From Crocinitomicaceae bacterium (GTDB lineage Bacteria > Bacteroidota > Bacteroidia > Flavobacteriales_D > Crocinitomicaceae): a DNA stretch of 64,000 nucleotides. The notes under the pieces are model-generated. The model ran no database searches. It was not told where the DNA came from and worked only from the letters and a program-made list of their open reading frames with translations. A program made the position numbers and the translations under genes. The stretch covers positions 682,001 to 746,000 of the forward strand of contig JADJEU010000001.1 in the NCBI GenBank assembly GCA_016709005.1, written 5' to 3'. Below are positions 25,999 through 33,643 of this stretch, in pieces; positions within the stretch are counted from its first letter, which is position 1; every line of letters begins with the position of its first letter.

Positions 25999-26577
25999 TT
26001 ATTTCTTCGCCAACTTGCCCCTGATCTTGCTCAAAAACTCCGGCGATATTCCAAGATACGATGCAATATAATGTTGTGGAACACGCTGTGGAATAGTTGG
26101 ATATTTTTCTATGAATTCCAAATATCTTTCTTGTGCCGGTTTTGAAAAGGTATGGAATAATCTGCTTTGCGTTGCCGCCAGATTGCGCTGAATCAATAAT
26201 CTGAAAACACGTTCAAATTTCGGAACTCTGAAAAGTAATTCCTCTTTTGAATGCGGTGTAAAAATAAAAAGTTCGCTGTCTTCGATGGTCTCAATAAATA
26301 ACTTGGTTGGCGTTTGCTCATTGAAACTGGCAGCATCACCTAACCACCAATCTTCAATACCAAATTGCAAAATAACTTCAAAACCATTTTCATCAATATA
26401 ATACGTCCGTACACAGCCTTTGATGACATAAGCTTCGAAATTGCAAACCTCACCTTCTTGCAGCAGAAAAGTTTTTTTTGGGACCGATCGATGCTCCAGA
26501 AGTGAATGAAAAATATCCAACTCTTCTTGTGAAAAAGTGACGCTGCGATTTACGTTTTTATCTATGGATTCGTACAT
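25999..26577 (-). CDS. Crp/Fnr family transcriptional regulator
   Basis: A 192-residue regulator with an N-terminal cyclic-nucleotide-binding-like barrel (FLLQEGEVCNFEAYVIKGCVRTYYIDENG near residue 37) and a short C-terminal winged helix (QRVPQHYIASYLGISPEFLSKIRGKLAKK). Bacteroidota proteins of this type usually lack strict cAMP residues. It lies on the same strand just upstream of the pirin-YceI-nitroreductase genes, with one opposite-strand gene in between, so control of that group is possible but unproven. Confidence 0.88.
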   Translation of the reverse strand: MYESIDKNVNRSVTFSQEELDIFHSLLEHRSVPKKTFLLQEGEVCNFEAYVIKGCVRTYYIDENGFEVILQFGIEDWWLGDAASFNEQTPTKLFIETIEDSELFIFTPHSKEELLFRVPKFERVFRLLIQRNLAATQSRLFHTFSKPAQERYLEFIEKYPTIPQRVPQHYIASYLGISPEFLSKIRGKLAKK

Positions 26578-26614
26578 GTTGTTTTATGATTTTTCAGCAC
26601 TGACTGATTCACAC

Positions 26615-27085
26615 TTATCGCAACGATCTTTCAAACTCCTCTTTCAATTTATAATCTAACTGCAAATCCATTTCCAGCTTTTCTTTTGTTGGACGAAGCG
26701 TGAAAAAATAAATCATCACAAAAGCTGATACAAATACATAAAACAAATTCGCATTCAGAAAATACGCTACAAGCCCAAAGAGAGATGCGCCTTCCAGAAT
26801 CGCAAATCGAACCAACAGAGCCGGGCGATACAAGCTCAATTTTTCCGCAAGAGTTGTTTTCGAATTTGCCTGTTCAAGTAATTTCTTGAACATAAATCCT
26901 GAAACAAAAACTGCAATTAAAGCAAAAGCGGGAACAAGAATAAAAAAGATATCTCCCTCTGGATTAAGAATAATATCAGTCTTGCCGGTCAAAGCAATAA
27001 AAACAATGGCCAACATAATTTGACCAGCCAAAAGAGCAAAGTGCAGCATTGAATTTGCTCTGAGGTAAGTTTTTGAGTCGAGCAT
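26615..27085 (-). CDS. Four-helix integral membrane protein of unknown function
   Basis: A 156-residue protein with four hydrophobic segments (LHFALLAGQIMLAIVFIAL, IFFILVPAFALIAVFVSGF, LLVRFAILEGASLFGLVAYFL, LFYVFVSAFVMIYFF) and a basic and acidic tail (KEKLEMDLQLDYKLKEEFERSLR). It resembles unassigned Bacteroidota membrane proteins with a LRAN N-terminus. It is six bases from the CoA-binding protein gene upstream, so the two form an operon. Confidence 0.72.
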   Translation of the reverse strand: MLDSKTYLRANSMLHFALLAGQIMLAIVFIALTGKTDIILNPEGDIFFILVPAFALIAVFVSGFMFKKLLEQANSKTTLAEKLSLYRPALLVRFAILEGASLFGLVAYFLNANLFYVFVSAFVMIYFFTLRPTKEKLEMDLQLDYKLKEEFERSLR

Positions 27086-27091
27086 AAAAAT

Positions 27092-27454
27092 TTATTTATC
27101 GAAAACGCCCATTCCTAGCATAACCAAGGTACAAGCTTCTTCAAATGGAATATGATTTCGTTTTAATAATTCTTGTAATTCAGCATTCTCCGTTCCCGGA
27201 TTAAAAATAATACGTTGTGGTTTTAGCGAAAGTATATAGTCGTAATACGTTTTCTGATTTTGCGGATTCAAATAAAGCGTAATTGTATGAATATTTTCAA
27301 ACGGGTAAAGCTCCTTTTTTATCGCAACACCATTCACTTCACCTATTTTGTTTCCAAGTGCTGCCACCTCAAAACCATGGGCCACTAATTTCTTAATCGC
27401 CCTATTGGAGTAGCGATCTTCATTCATACTTGCACCCAAAACTAAAACCTTCAT
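27092..27454 (-). CDS. CoA-binding (Rossmann) domain protein
   Basis: A 120-residue protein of the CoA_binding_2 type: MKVLVLGASMNEDRYSNRAIKKLVAHGFEVAALG at the start, then IHTITLYLNPQNQ and IIFNPGTEN, which fit the succinyl-CoA-synthetase-like CoA-binding fold. An in-frame ATG at 27472 would add six residues; 27454 gives the usual N-terminus. The cysteine in EEACTLVML is the conserved C-terminal one. The function is unassigned. Confidence 0.83.
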   Translation of the reverse strand: MKVLVLGASMNEDRYSNRAIKKLVAHGFEVAALGNKIGEVNGVAIKKELYPFENIHTITLYLNPQNQKTYYDYILSLKPQRIIFNPGTENAELQELLKRNHIPFEEACTLVMLGMGVFDK

Positions 27455-27528
27455 TGATCTTACAATTAACATCCCGATAATTCCAAGATGGATATTTTTG
27501 CTAATTTAGTCGAAACTCAACTAAATTC

Positions 27529-28764
27529 ATGAAAAAAATTCTAATCGCATTGTTTGTTGCCGGATCAACATCGGCGCTGGCTGGCGGATTTCAGCTTAAT
27601 GTTCAAAGCGCCCGCGGAATGGGAATGGGTGGCGCCTATTCAGGTTACTGCATCGGAACCGAATCTGTTTTCTTCAACCCCGGAGGAATGACAAATTTGA
27701 AAGGACATAATTTTACAATTGGTGGATCGTTGATCATGCCGCTTGTGTCTCTTCAAACTCCGATGACAGACAATATCAATCAAACATCTCCAATGGCCAC
27801 ACCGATTCATTTTTATTATGGTGGTCAGATTTTGGATAATTTGTTTGTTGGTCTTGGAATCAACAATCAATTTGGTTCTAGTTCATCTTTCGAAAATGAT
27901 TGGGAAGGACGTTTTATCGTTCAAAATATCTCACTTAAAACGTTCACCTTTCAACCAACTGTTGCCTATAAGATTCATGATTATATAAGCGTAGGTGCAG
28001 GATTTGTTTTGACCACTGGAAGTTTTGCTTACGAAAAAGCCGTGCCCGTTGGATCAGCAAGCACTGATTACGGAAAAGCAAAATTAACAGGGAGTGGAAT
28101 TTCTTATGGTTTTAATGCTGGAATTTTCTCAACGATTATTGACAATGACAAAATGAAACTAACTTTTGGAGCTTCTTACCGTTCAGGTCAAGCGCTGAAT
28201 TTAGAAGATGGTCTTGCTGAGTTTACAGATATCCCGCCTTCACTTGTGGGAACCTTTCCAACATCAACAAGTTTTACCGGTAAATTGAATTTGCCATCTG
28301 TAATCTCAACAGGAATTTCTTACCAATACAAATTCAATGAGAACAATTCACTAACTGTTTTGTACGACTTTAATTACACCGGTTGGTCAACTTATGATAC
28401 ACTTGCTTTTGATTTTGATAATACTGATACACCGGATTCAAAGACAACAAAGGCTTGGGCTAATTCTCCAACACATCGTTTTGGAATTGAATATGCACTC
28501 AATGAAATGTTCTTTTTCCGCGCGGGTGGCTACTATGACATCACCCCTATTCAAGATGGTTTTGTGAGTCCTGAACTTCCTGATCAAACGCAATTTGTTC
28601 CAACCTTTGGATTTGGAATGCAGATTGGAGATCATTTTGCATTTGACTTAGCATGGTTTCATCAAGACACCGAGCGCGAATCTGATTTAACAGACGCAGG
28701 CTTTACAGCCAAATACCACAGAATTGCAGATGGTATCACTTTTAGTACAACGATCAAATTTTAA
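27529..28764 (+). CDS. FadL-like outer membrane transport protein (OMPP1/TodX family)
   Basis: A 411-residue FadL-family beta-barrel. After the signal peptide (KKILIALFVAGSTSALA) the mature N-terminus GGFQLNVQSARGMGMGGAYSG forms the hatch seen in FadL. FNPGGMTNLKGHNF and the repeated strands follow, ending in strand GITFSTTIKF. Such porins take up long-chain fatty acids or other hydrophobic molecules. A TATTTTTG at 27493-27500 is a likely -7 element. The SGNH lipoprotein gene starts 11 bases after the stop and should be cotranscribed. Confidence 0.9.
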   Translation: MKKILIALFVAGSTSALAGGFQLNVQSARGMGMGGAYSGYCIGTESVFFNPGGMTNLKGHNFTIGGSLIMPLVSLQTPMTDNINQTSPMATPIHFYYGGQILDNLFVGLGINNQFGSSSSFENDWEGRFIVQNISLKTFTFQPTVAYKIHDYISVGAGFVLTTGSFAYEKAVPVGSASTDYGKAKLTGSGISYGFNAGIFSTIIDNDKMKLTFGASYRSGQALNLEDGLAEFTDIPPSLVGTFPTSTSFTGKLNLPSVISTGISYQYKFNENNSLTVLYDFNYTGWSTYDTLAFDFDNTDTPDSKTTKAWANSPTHRFGIEYALNEMFFFRAGGYYDITPIQDGFVSPELPDQTQFVPTFGFGMQIGDHFAFDLAWFHQDTERESDLTDAGFTAKYHRIADGITFSTTIKF

Positions 28765-28775
28765 GAAAATAGTCT

Positions 28776-30167
28776 ATGAAAAACACAGGATTAATTTTAA
28801 TCGGAATTGCACTGGTGTCATCATCATGTCGCAAAGTAGAATTTGAAGAAGTTGAACGTACATATGGTGATGCAGATTTTTCAAGATACATTTCTGTAGG
28901 AAACTCTTTGACTCAAGGCTATCAGGATGGCGGAGTTTACAAAGAGGGTCAGGAAGATTCTTATCCGGCAATCATTGCAAGACAAATGCAAATCGTGGAT
29001 CCAAACATGGATGACTTTGAACAACCAGAAGTTTATGGAAATGGTTCAGGTTATATGCACCTTGAATATATTAACGGAGAAATCGAAGTAATCTCTCCCG
29101 GTGATTTAACAAATGAACCAACTGAAGAAGATGCGTCATGGGCCAACTGGGGTGCATCTATGAAATCAATTAAATATAACAACCTTGGAATTTCAGGAAT
29201 CACCTTAATGCAATGTGTAGCGATAAATGATGATGAACTTGAAATCAACAATGCAATTCTGGGTGGATTCAGCATTACGATTCCATTTGTGATTGATACA
29301 ACAATTCCTGGAAATCCATTTGCACGCTTTATGGATTTTGGTGGAAATCCAAATTTCCTTTTGGGTGGCGGAACTCCAATTCAGTATGTTGATCACATTG
29401 AACAAAGCAACGCAACTTTTTTCACAAGCTGGTTGGGTGATAACGACGTTTTAGGTTATGCAACCTCAGGTGGTATTCCGGTTGAAATTGATGGAACTCT
29501 TTTAGGTTTGGGTGTAATTCAATATGGAAATTTATCCGATCCAATTGTATTCAGACAAAAGTATGATTCAGTACTTACAGCATTTAGTTCTATTGGTGCT
29601 GAAGGCGTTTGCGCAACCATTCCAGATGTAACCGTTATTCCTTACTTCAACACATTTACGGTTGGTGGTATCAAAGAAGATTATGGTTATGCGGATGTTT
29701 GGATTGAAGAAGGAGATGGAAACGGAGGGGTAACTCAGGTGCGAATTGCGTCTGATGCAGACTTAATTTTACTGACTGCAAAAGATGATATTGAAGCTGG
29801 AGCCGGATCGTCAGAAACAAATCCACTTTCAAATGGTCGTGTGCTTGATCAGGGTGAAGTAAATGCTTGCAGATCCAGAACGATTGAATTGAATAATGCG
29901 ATTAAATCATCTGCTGCTATGTTTAACTATCCGGTAGTTGACATGTATGGTTTTTTGGATAAAATCAAACCAGGAATCATGATGGAAGGTATAGGTATTT
30001 CACCTGAGTACATTGGTGGCGGTGCCTTTTCTCTGGACGGTGTTCACTTGAATCCACGTGGTTATGCAATAGCCGCTAATGAATTTATCAAAGTGATTAA
30101 CGAAGCGTATGGTTCTAATATTCCGCTTGCGAGTATTGGTTCGTATCGCGGTGTTGTTTTTCCGTAA
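28776..30167 (+). CDS. SGNH/GDSL-type hydrolase lipoprotein
   Basis: A 463-residue lipoprotein (lipobox VSSSC, cysteine at residue 18). Block I is YISVGNSLTQGYQDGG with the nucleophile serine as in GNSLT, the glycine block lies near NNLGISGITL, TSWLGDNDVLGYA supplies the GxND-like block, and DGVHLNPRGYAIAAN near residue 430 gives the Asp-His block. These are secreted or periplasm-facing esterases or lipases. It is cotranscribed with the FadL-like porin, suggesting that ester hydrolysis releases lipids for uptake. Confidence 0.85.
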   Translation: MKNTGLILIGIALVSSSCRKVEFEEVERTYGDADFSRYISVGNSLTQGYQDGGVYKEGQEDSYPAIIARQMQIVDPNMDDFEQPEVYGNGSGYMHLEYINGEIEVISPGDLTNEPTEEDASWANWGASMKSIKYNNLGISGITLMQCVAINDDELEINNAILGGFSITIPFVIDTTIPGNPFARFMDFGGNPNFLLGGGTPIQYVDHIEQSNATFFTSWLGDNDVLGYATSGGIPVEIDGTLLGLGVIQYGNLSDPIVFRQKYDSVLTAFSSIGAEGVCATIPDVTVIPYFNTFTVGGIKEDYGYADVWIEEGDGNGGVTQVRIASDADLILLTAKDDIEAGAGSSETNPLSNGRVLDQGEVNACRSRTIELNNAIKSSAAMFNYPVVDMYGFLDKIKPGIMMEGIGISPEYIGGGAFSLDGVHLNPRGYAIAANEFIKVINEAYGSNIPLASIGSYRGVVFP

Positions 30168-30171
30168 TTAG

Positions 30172-30360
30172 TTATTTGGTAAATGGTAATCGGGTAATCG
30201 GTAATCAGTAACCGGTGATTTTTTTCTTATTTGTTATTTGAGATTTGTGTTTCGAAATTTAAACAACACTGACCTCTCATTACCTTTTTCTAACTTACTA
30301 CCGATTACACAAACACCTGATTACCTTTTTTTTTCAACCTGACCACCGATTACCAATTGC
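30172..30360. repeat. Degenerate GGTAATCGG-type repeats in both orientations
   Basis: Tandem units GGTAATCGGGTAATCGGTAA (from about 30185) are followed by reverse-orientation units (ACCGATTAC near 30300, TGATTACC near 30319, ACCGATTACC near 30346). The arrangement gives an extended imperfect inverted repeat in the 250-base gap before panB. It is non-coding. Confidence 0.6.
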
Positions 30361-30365
30361 GCGCA

Positions 30366-30399
30366 TTGTGTAGTTTCGCAATTAATTCCCTTACCTTTG
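30366..30399 (+). promoter_or_regulatory. Promoter of panB
   Basis: TTG at 30366-30368, a 23-base spacer and the exact -7 match TACCTTTG at 30392-30399, 19 bases before the panB ATG. Confidence 0.65.
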
Positions 30400-30417
30400 T
30401 AACCTTAATAACGCATC

Positions 30418-31233
30418 ATGTCAGTACACAACGACGTAAAAAGAGTCACTACGCATGTTCTTCAGGAGATGAAGCAACGTGGTGAAAAGATAGCCATGCT
30501 AACCGGTTACGATTATTCAATGGCTCGTATTTTAGACGAGGCTGGAATAGATATTATCCTTGTTGGTGATTCAGCTTCAAACGTAATGGCAGGTCATGAA
30601 ACAACCTTGCCAATTACATTAAATGAAATGATTTATCACGCAGCCTCAGTTATTCGGGCAATTGATCGCGCATTGGTTGTTGTTGATTTACCGTTTGGTT
30701 CGTATCAGGGAAATTCACGTTCAGCACTAGACAGCGCTATTCGCATTATGAAAGAAGCTGGTGCACACGCCGTAAAGCTAGAGGGTGGTCGTGAAATAAA
30801 AGAATCGATCGAACGAATTTTAACTGCCGGAATTCCTGTAATGGGACATCTTGGTTTGACACCGCAGTCCATTTATAAATTTGGAACTTATACTGTTCGC
30901 GCACGTGAAGAGGAAGAAGCTAAACTATTGATTGAAGACGCAAAAATTTTGGAACAATCGGGTTGTTTTGCGTTGGTGCTCGAAAAAATTCCTGCGCAAT
31001 TAGCTACGCAAGTCGCTAAAGAAGTCAAGATTCCTGTCATTGGAATTGGCGCTGGTGGTGGTGTGGACGGACAAGTATTGGTGAGTCATGATATGCTTGG
31101 TATCAACAATGAATTCAATCCGCGTTTTTTAAGAAAATATCACAACTTGCATCAGGAAATGCTGAACTCATTTAAATCGTATATCAAAGATGTACGCAGC
31201 AAAGATTTCCCGAACGAGAACGAACAATACTAA
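30418..31233 (+). CDS. panB: 3-methyl-2-oxobutanoate hydroxymethyltransferase
   Basis: A 271-residue PanB, full length. It has IAMLTGYDYSMARILDEAGIDIILVGDSASNVMAGHETTLP near residue 22 with the magnesium-binding aspartates, VVDLPFGSYQGN near 95, KLEGGRE near 120 and VMGHLGLTPQS near 142, then IGIGAGGGVDGQVLV. It transfers a hydroxymethyl group from methylene-THF to ketoisovalerate to make ketopantoate for CoA synthesis. The pseudouridine synthase gene begins five bases on, in the same transcript. Confidence 0.97.
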   Translation: MSVHNDVKRVTTHVLQEMKQRGEKIAMLTGYDYSMARILDEAGIDIILVGDSASNVMAGHETTLPITLNEMIYHAASVIRAIDRALVVVDLPFGSYQGNSRSALDSAIRIMKEAGAHAVKLEGGREIKESIERILTAGIPVMGHLGLTPQSIYKFGTYTVRAREEEEAKLLIEDAKILEQSGCFALVLEKIPAQLATQVAKEVKIPVIGIGAGGGVDGQVLVSHDMLGINNEFNPRFLRKYHNLHQEMLNSFKSYIKDVRSKDFPNENEQY

Positions 31234-31238
31234 AAATC

Positions 31239-31928
31239 ATGACGCCTGAAGTTTTGTATGAAGACAATCACATCATTGTTGTCAACAAACGTGGCGGTGA
31301 TATTGTACAAGGAGATAAAACAGGAGACCGAACTTTAGGTGATGATGTCAAAGCATACATCAAAGAAAAATACGAAAAGCCCGGAGATGTTTTTTTAGGC
31401 ACTGTTCATCGCATTGATCGTCCAACTTCAGGAATTGTATTATTTGCAAGAACCAGCAAAGCACTTGCGCGTCTCAATCAAATGTTTCAGGATAAGGAGA
31501 TTCAGAAAACCTATTGGGCAGTCACTGAAAATGCGCCTCCGCAAAAATCAGGAACATTGATTCACTTTCTCACCCGAAACGAAAAACAAAATAAAAGCTA
31601 CGGACACACCTCTGAAAAAAAGGACAGCAAACGTGCTGAGTTGCATTATACTTTTGAAGGAAAATCAAACAATTATTTTTTCATTCGGGTAGAACCAATT
31701 ACTGGTTGTCATCATCAAATCAGAGTGCAGCTTTCAACTATTGGTTGTGTGATTAAAGGTGACTTAAAGTATGGTGCCAAACGTTCAAATCCTGATGGAT
31801 CAATTCACTTACACGCTCAAAAAATTCAATTCATTCATCCGGTTTCAAAACAAGAAATTATAATTACTGCAAAACCACCGAATGATCCAAACTGGAATGA
31901 GTTTTATAAAGTAATGCAAGGGAGATAA
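31239..31928 (+). CDS. RluA family pseudouridine synthase
   Basis: A 229-residue catalytic-only RluA-type enzyme without an S4 domain. It starts VLYEDNHIIVVNKRGG. The catalytic aspartate D60 lies in GTVHRIDRPTSGIVLFART, and EPITGCHHQIRVQLS near residue 162 is the usual RTH/RNA-binding segment. The rRNA or tRNA site is not predictable. It is cotranscribed with panB and converges with arfB, its stop being close to a small hairpin that spans the arfB stop. Confidence 0.93.
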   Translation: MTPEVLYEDNHIIVVNKRGGDIVQGDKTGDRTLGDDVKAYIKEKYEKPGDVFLGTVHRIDRPTSGIVLFARTSKALARLNQMFQDKEIQKTYWAVTENAPPQKSGTLIHFLTRNEKQNKSYGHTSEKKDSKRAELHYTFEGKSNNYFFIRVEPITGCHHQIRVQLSTIGCVIKGDLKYGAKRSNPDGSIHLHAQKIQFIHPVSKQEIIITAKPPNDPNWNEFYKVMQGR

Positions 31929-31930
31929 CG

Positions 31931-31949
31931 TTCGAATGAACTATTCGAA
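31931..31949. terminator. Small hairpin over the convergent gene ends
   Basis: TTCGAAT (31931-31937) and ATTCGAA (31943-31949) make a perfect 7-base-pair stem with a 5-base loop between the pseudouridine synthase stop and the arfB C-terminus, overlapping the arfB stop codon. There is no clear U tract on the minus strand, so the terminator role is uncertain. Confidence 0.45.
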
Positions 31950-32360
31950 TCCAGGTTTTTTGCGTGCAACTTTTTTCTGCGAATCAATTTTTTTGGTTTT
32001 CAATCGCGCTTCTTTTTTTGATCTGGAAACTTTTGTAGGAATTCGCTTAGCCTTTACTATCAAAGCAGCTTCCAGCAATTCTAAAAAATGCTGAATCGCA
32101 AATTTTTTATTCTGAATTTGCGAGCGTGAGCGTTCTGAATTGATTCGAATCACACCATCATGCAAATGCGATTTCATTTTGAATTTGATACGCTCTTTTT
32201 CAAAACCATCAAATAAAGATGACTCATTCAAATCAAACACGATGGTGACTTTGGATTCTGTTTTATTAACGTGCTGCCCTCCTGCTCCACCACTGCGTGC
32301 AGTTTCAAATTTACATTCGTTGATGTAAGCAGATTTTGGATAACGCAACAAGGAATTCAT
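31941..32360 (-). CDS. arfB: Alternative ribosome-rescue factor ArfB (YaeJ-like peptidyl-tRNA hydrolase)
   Basis: A 139-residue single-domain release-factor relative with the GGQ motif at residues 27-29 in ETARSGGAGGQHVNKTESKV, and the basic C-terminal tail (KKEARLKTKKIDSQKKVARKK) that enters the empty mRNA channel of stalled ribosomes. It hydrolyses peptidyl-tRNA on non-stop complexes. Its ATG overlaps the stop of the upstream methyltransferase gene (TAATG), so the two are translationally coupled. Confidence 0.94.
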   Translation of the reverse strand: MNSLLRYPKSAYINECKFETARSGGAGGQHVNKTESKVTIVFDLNESSLFDGFEKERIKFKMKSHLHDGVIRINSERSRSQIQNKKFAIQHFLELLEAALIVKAKRIPTKVSRSKKEARLKTKKIDSQKKVARKKPGFE

Positions 32361-33565
32361 TATTCAGATTCTTCTTCTTTTTTCTTATTACGTTTTGGCT
32401 CGCGGCGTTGCATTGGCGCACCGTACTTATGTTCAACAAGACTGCCTTTGAAAACATCAAAACGTCTGAAATCACAATCTAAAGAACCGTTAAAAAGTTG
32501 AATTTTTTTAGATGGTTTTAATTCGATACGTTTGAGCGCATCAAAATTAGAACTCATAATCCAGCAAGTATAACCTTGCATTTTTTTCTTGAAGTAGTTT
32601 CCAATGTTCTGATATAAATCACCAACATCCAAATCAGCCAAACGCTCACCGTATGGAGGGTTTGAGATCAATGTTCCTCCACCTTCAGGCGCAACAAAAT
32701 CGTTAAAATCTTTCACCTCAAATTCAATCGTTTTTCCAAGCGGAAGCGATTTTATATTTTCTCTTGCTTTCAAAATAACATCGCCGTCTGTATCAGATCC
32801 GATGATTTTAAAATCCAAATTTCGTTTCGGTACTTTTGGAGCTTCGTCGTAAATTTTATTCCACAATTCTTCGTCGTAATCGGCCCAATTTTGAAAAGCA
32901 TAATTCTTACGTGCAATGTTTGATGGAATGCCATTTGCCATGAGCGCAGCTTCAACGGGCAAGGTTCCTGAACCACAAAAAGGATCCACAAAATTTGATT
33001 TCATGTCCCAGCCTGAAAGATAAATCAAACCTGCCGCTACAACTTCATTCAATGGAGCTTCTCCGGTAATTCTTCTATATCCGCGCTGAAATAAAGGCGC
33101 ACCAGAACTGTTCAATGACACTACACAATTATTTTCATTGATATATACATCGAAAACTATTTGTGGTCTTTCTGTATCTACAGATGGTCTCTCATTAAAT
33201 TTTGCTCTGAAAAAATCTGCAATTGCATCTTTCAAAACAAGCATTGGGAATTGCGTGTAGTTAAAAAGTTTAGAGTGCACAGCACCTTTAACCGCAAATG
33301 TTTTATCTAAAGTAAGATAATCGCTGAAATCAATTTTTGCAAATTGTCGATACAAATCTTTTTCATCCCTAAATGTGAATTCGGAGATCGGTGTTAATAC
33401 CGTTATCGCTGTGCGCAACCAGAGATTGCAACGATACATCATTTCTTTATCACCCTCAAAATAAACGGCACGGTTGCCAGCTTTGATATTTGATGCTCCA
33501 AGATTTTCAAGTTCCTTTTGTAGAATTTCTTCAAGACCAAAGAGTGTTTTCGCTACTAATCGCAT
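32360..33565 (-). CDS. THUMP domain class I RNA methyltransferase (RlmL-like)
   Basis: A 401-residue protein. The N-terminal THUMP region (VAKTLFGLEEILQKELENLGASNIKAGNRAVYFEG) is followed by a Rossmann methyltransferase with the SAM motif FVDPFCGSGTLPVEAALMA near residue 195 and the NPPYGERLAD motif near 303 that marks N6-adenine or N2-guanine methylation. It matches the RlmL N-terminal half of E. coli RlmKL, which makes m2G in 23S rRNA, but has no RlmK domain. The C-terminus is a charged low-complexity tail. It is coupled to arfB by a one-base overlap. Confidence 0.9.
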   Translation of the reverse strand: MRLVAKTLFGLEEILQKELENLGASNIKAGNRAVYFEGDKEMMYRCNLWLRTAITVLTPISEFTFRDEKDLYRQFAKIDFSDYLTLDKTFAVKGAVHSKLFNYTQFPMLVLKDAIADFFRAKFNERPSVDTERPQIVFDVYINENNCVVSLNSSGAPLFQRGYRRITGEAPLNEVVAAGLIYLSGWDMKSNFVDPFCGSGTLPVEAALMANGIPSNIARKNYAFQNWADYDEELWNKIYDEAPKVPKRNLDFKIIGSDTDGDVILKARENIKSLPLGKTIEFEVKDFNDFVAPEGGGTLISNPPYGERLADLDVGDLYQNIGNYFKKKMQGYTCWIMSSNFDALKRIELKPSKKIQLFNGSLDCDFRRFDVFKGSLVEHKYGAPMQRREPKRNKKKEEESE

Positions 33566-33643
33566 TTAAACTATTTTGTGCAAAGATACGTTCTTATTGG
33601 CAGATCACATAAATACTCAAAAATCTGTACTTTTACTTTCGAA

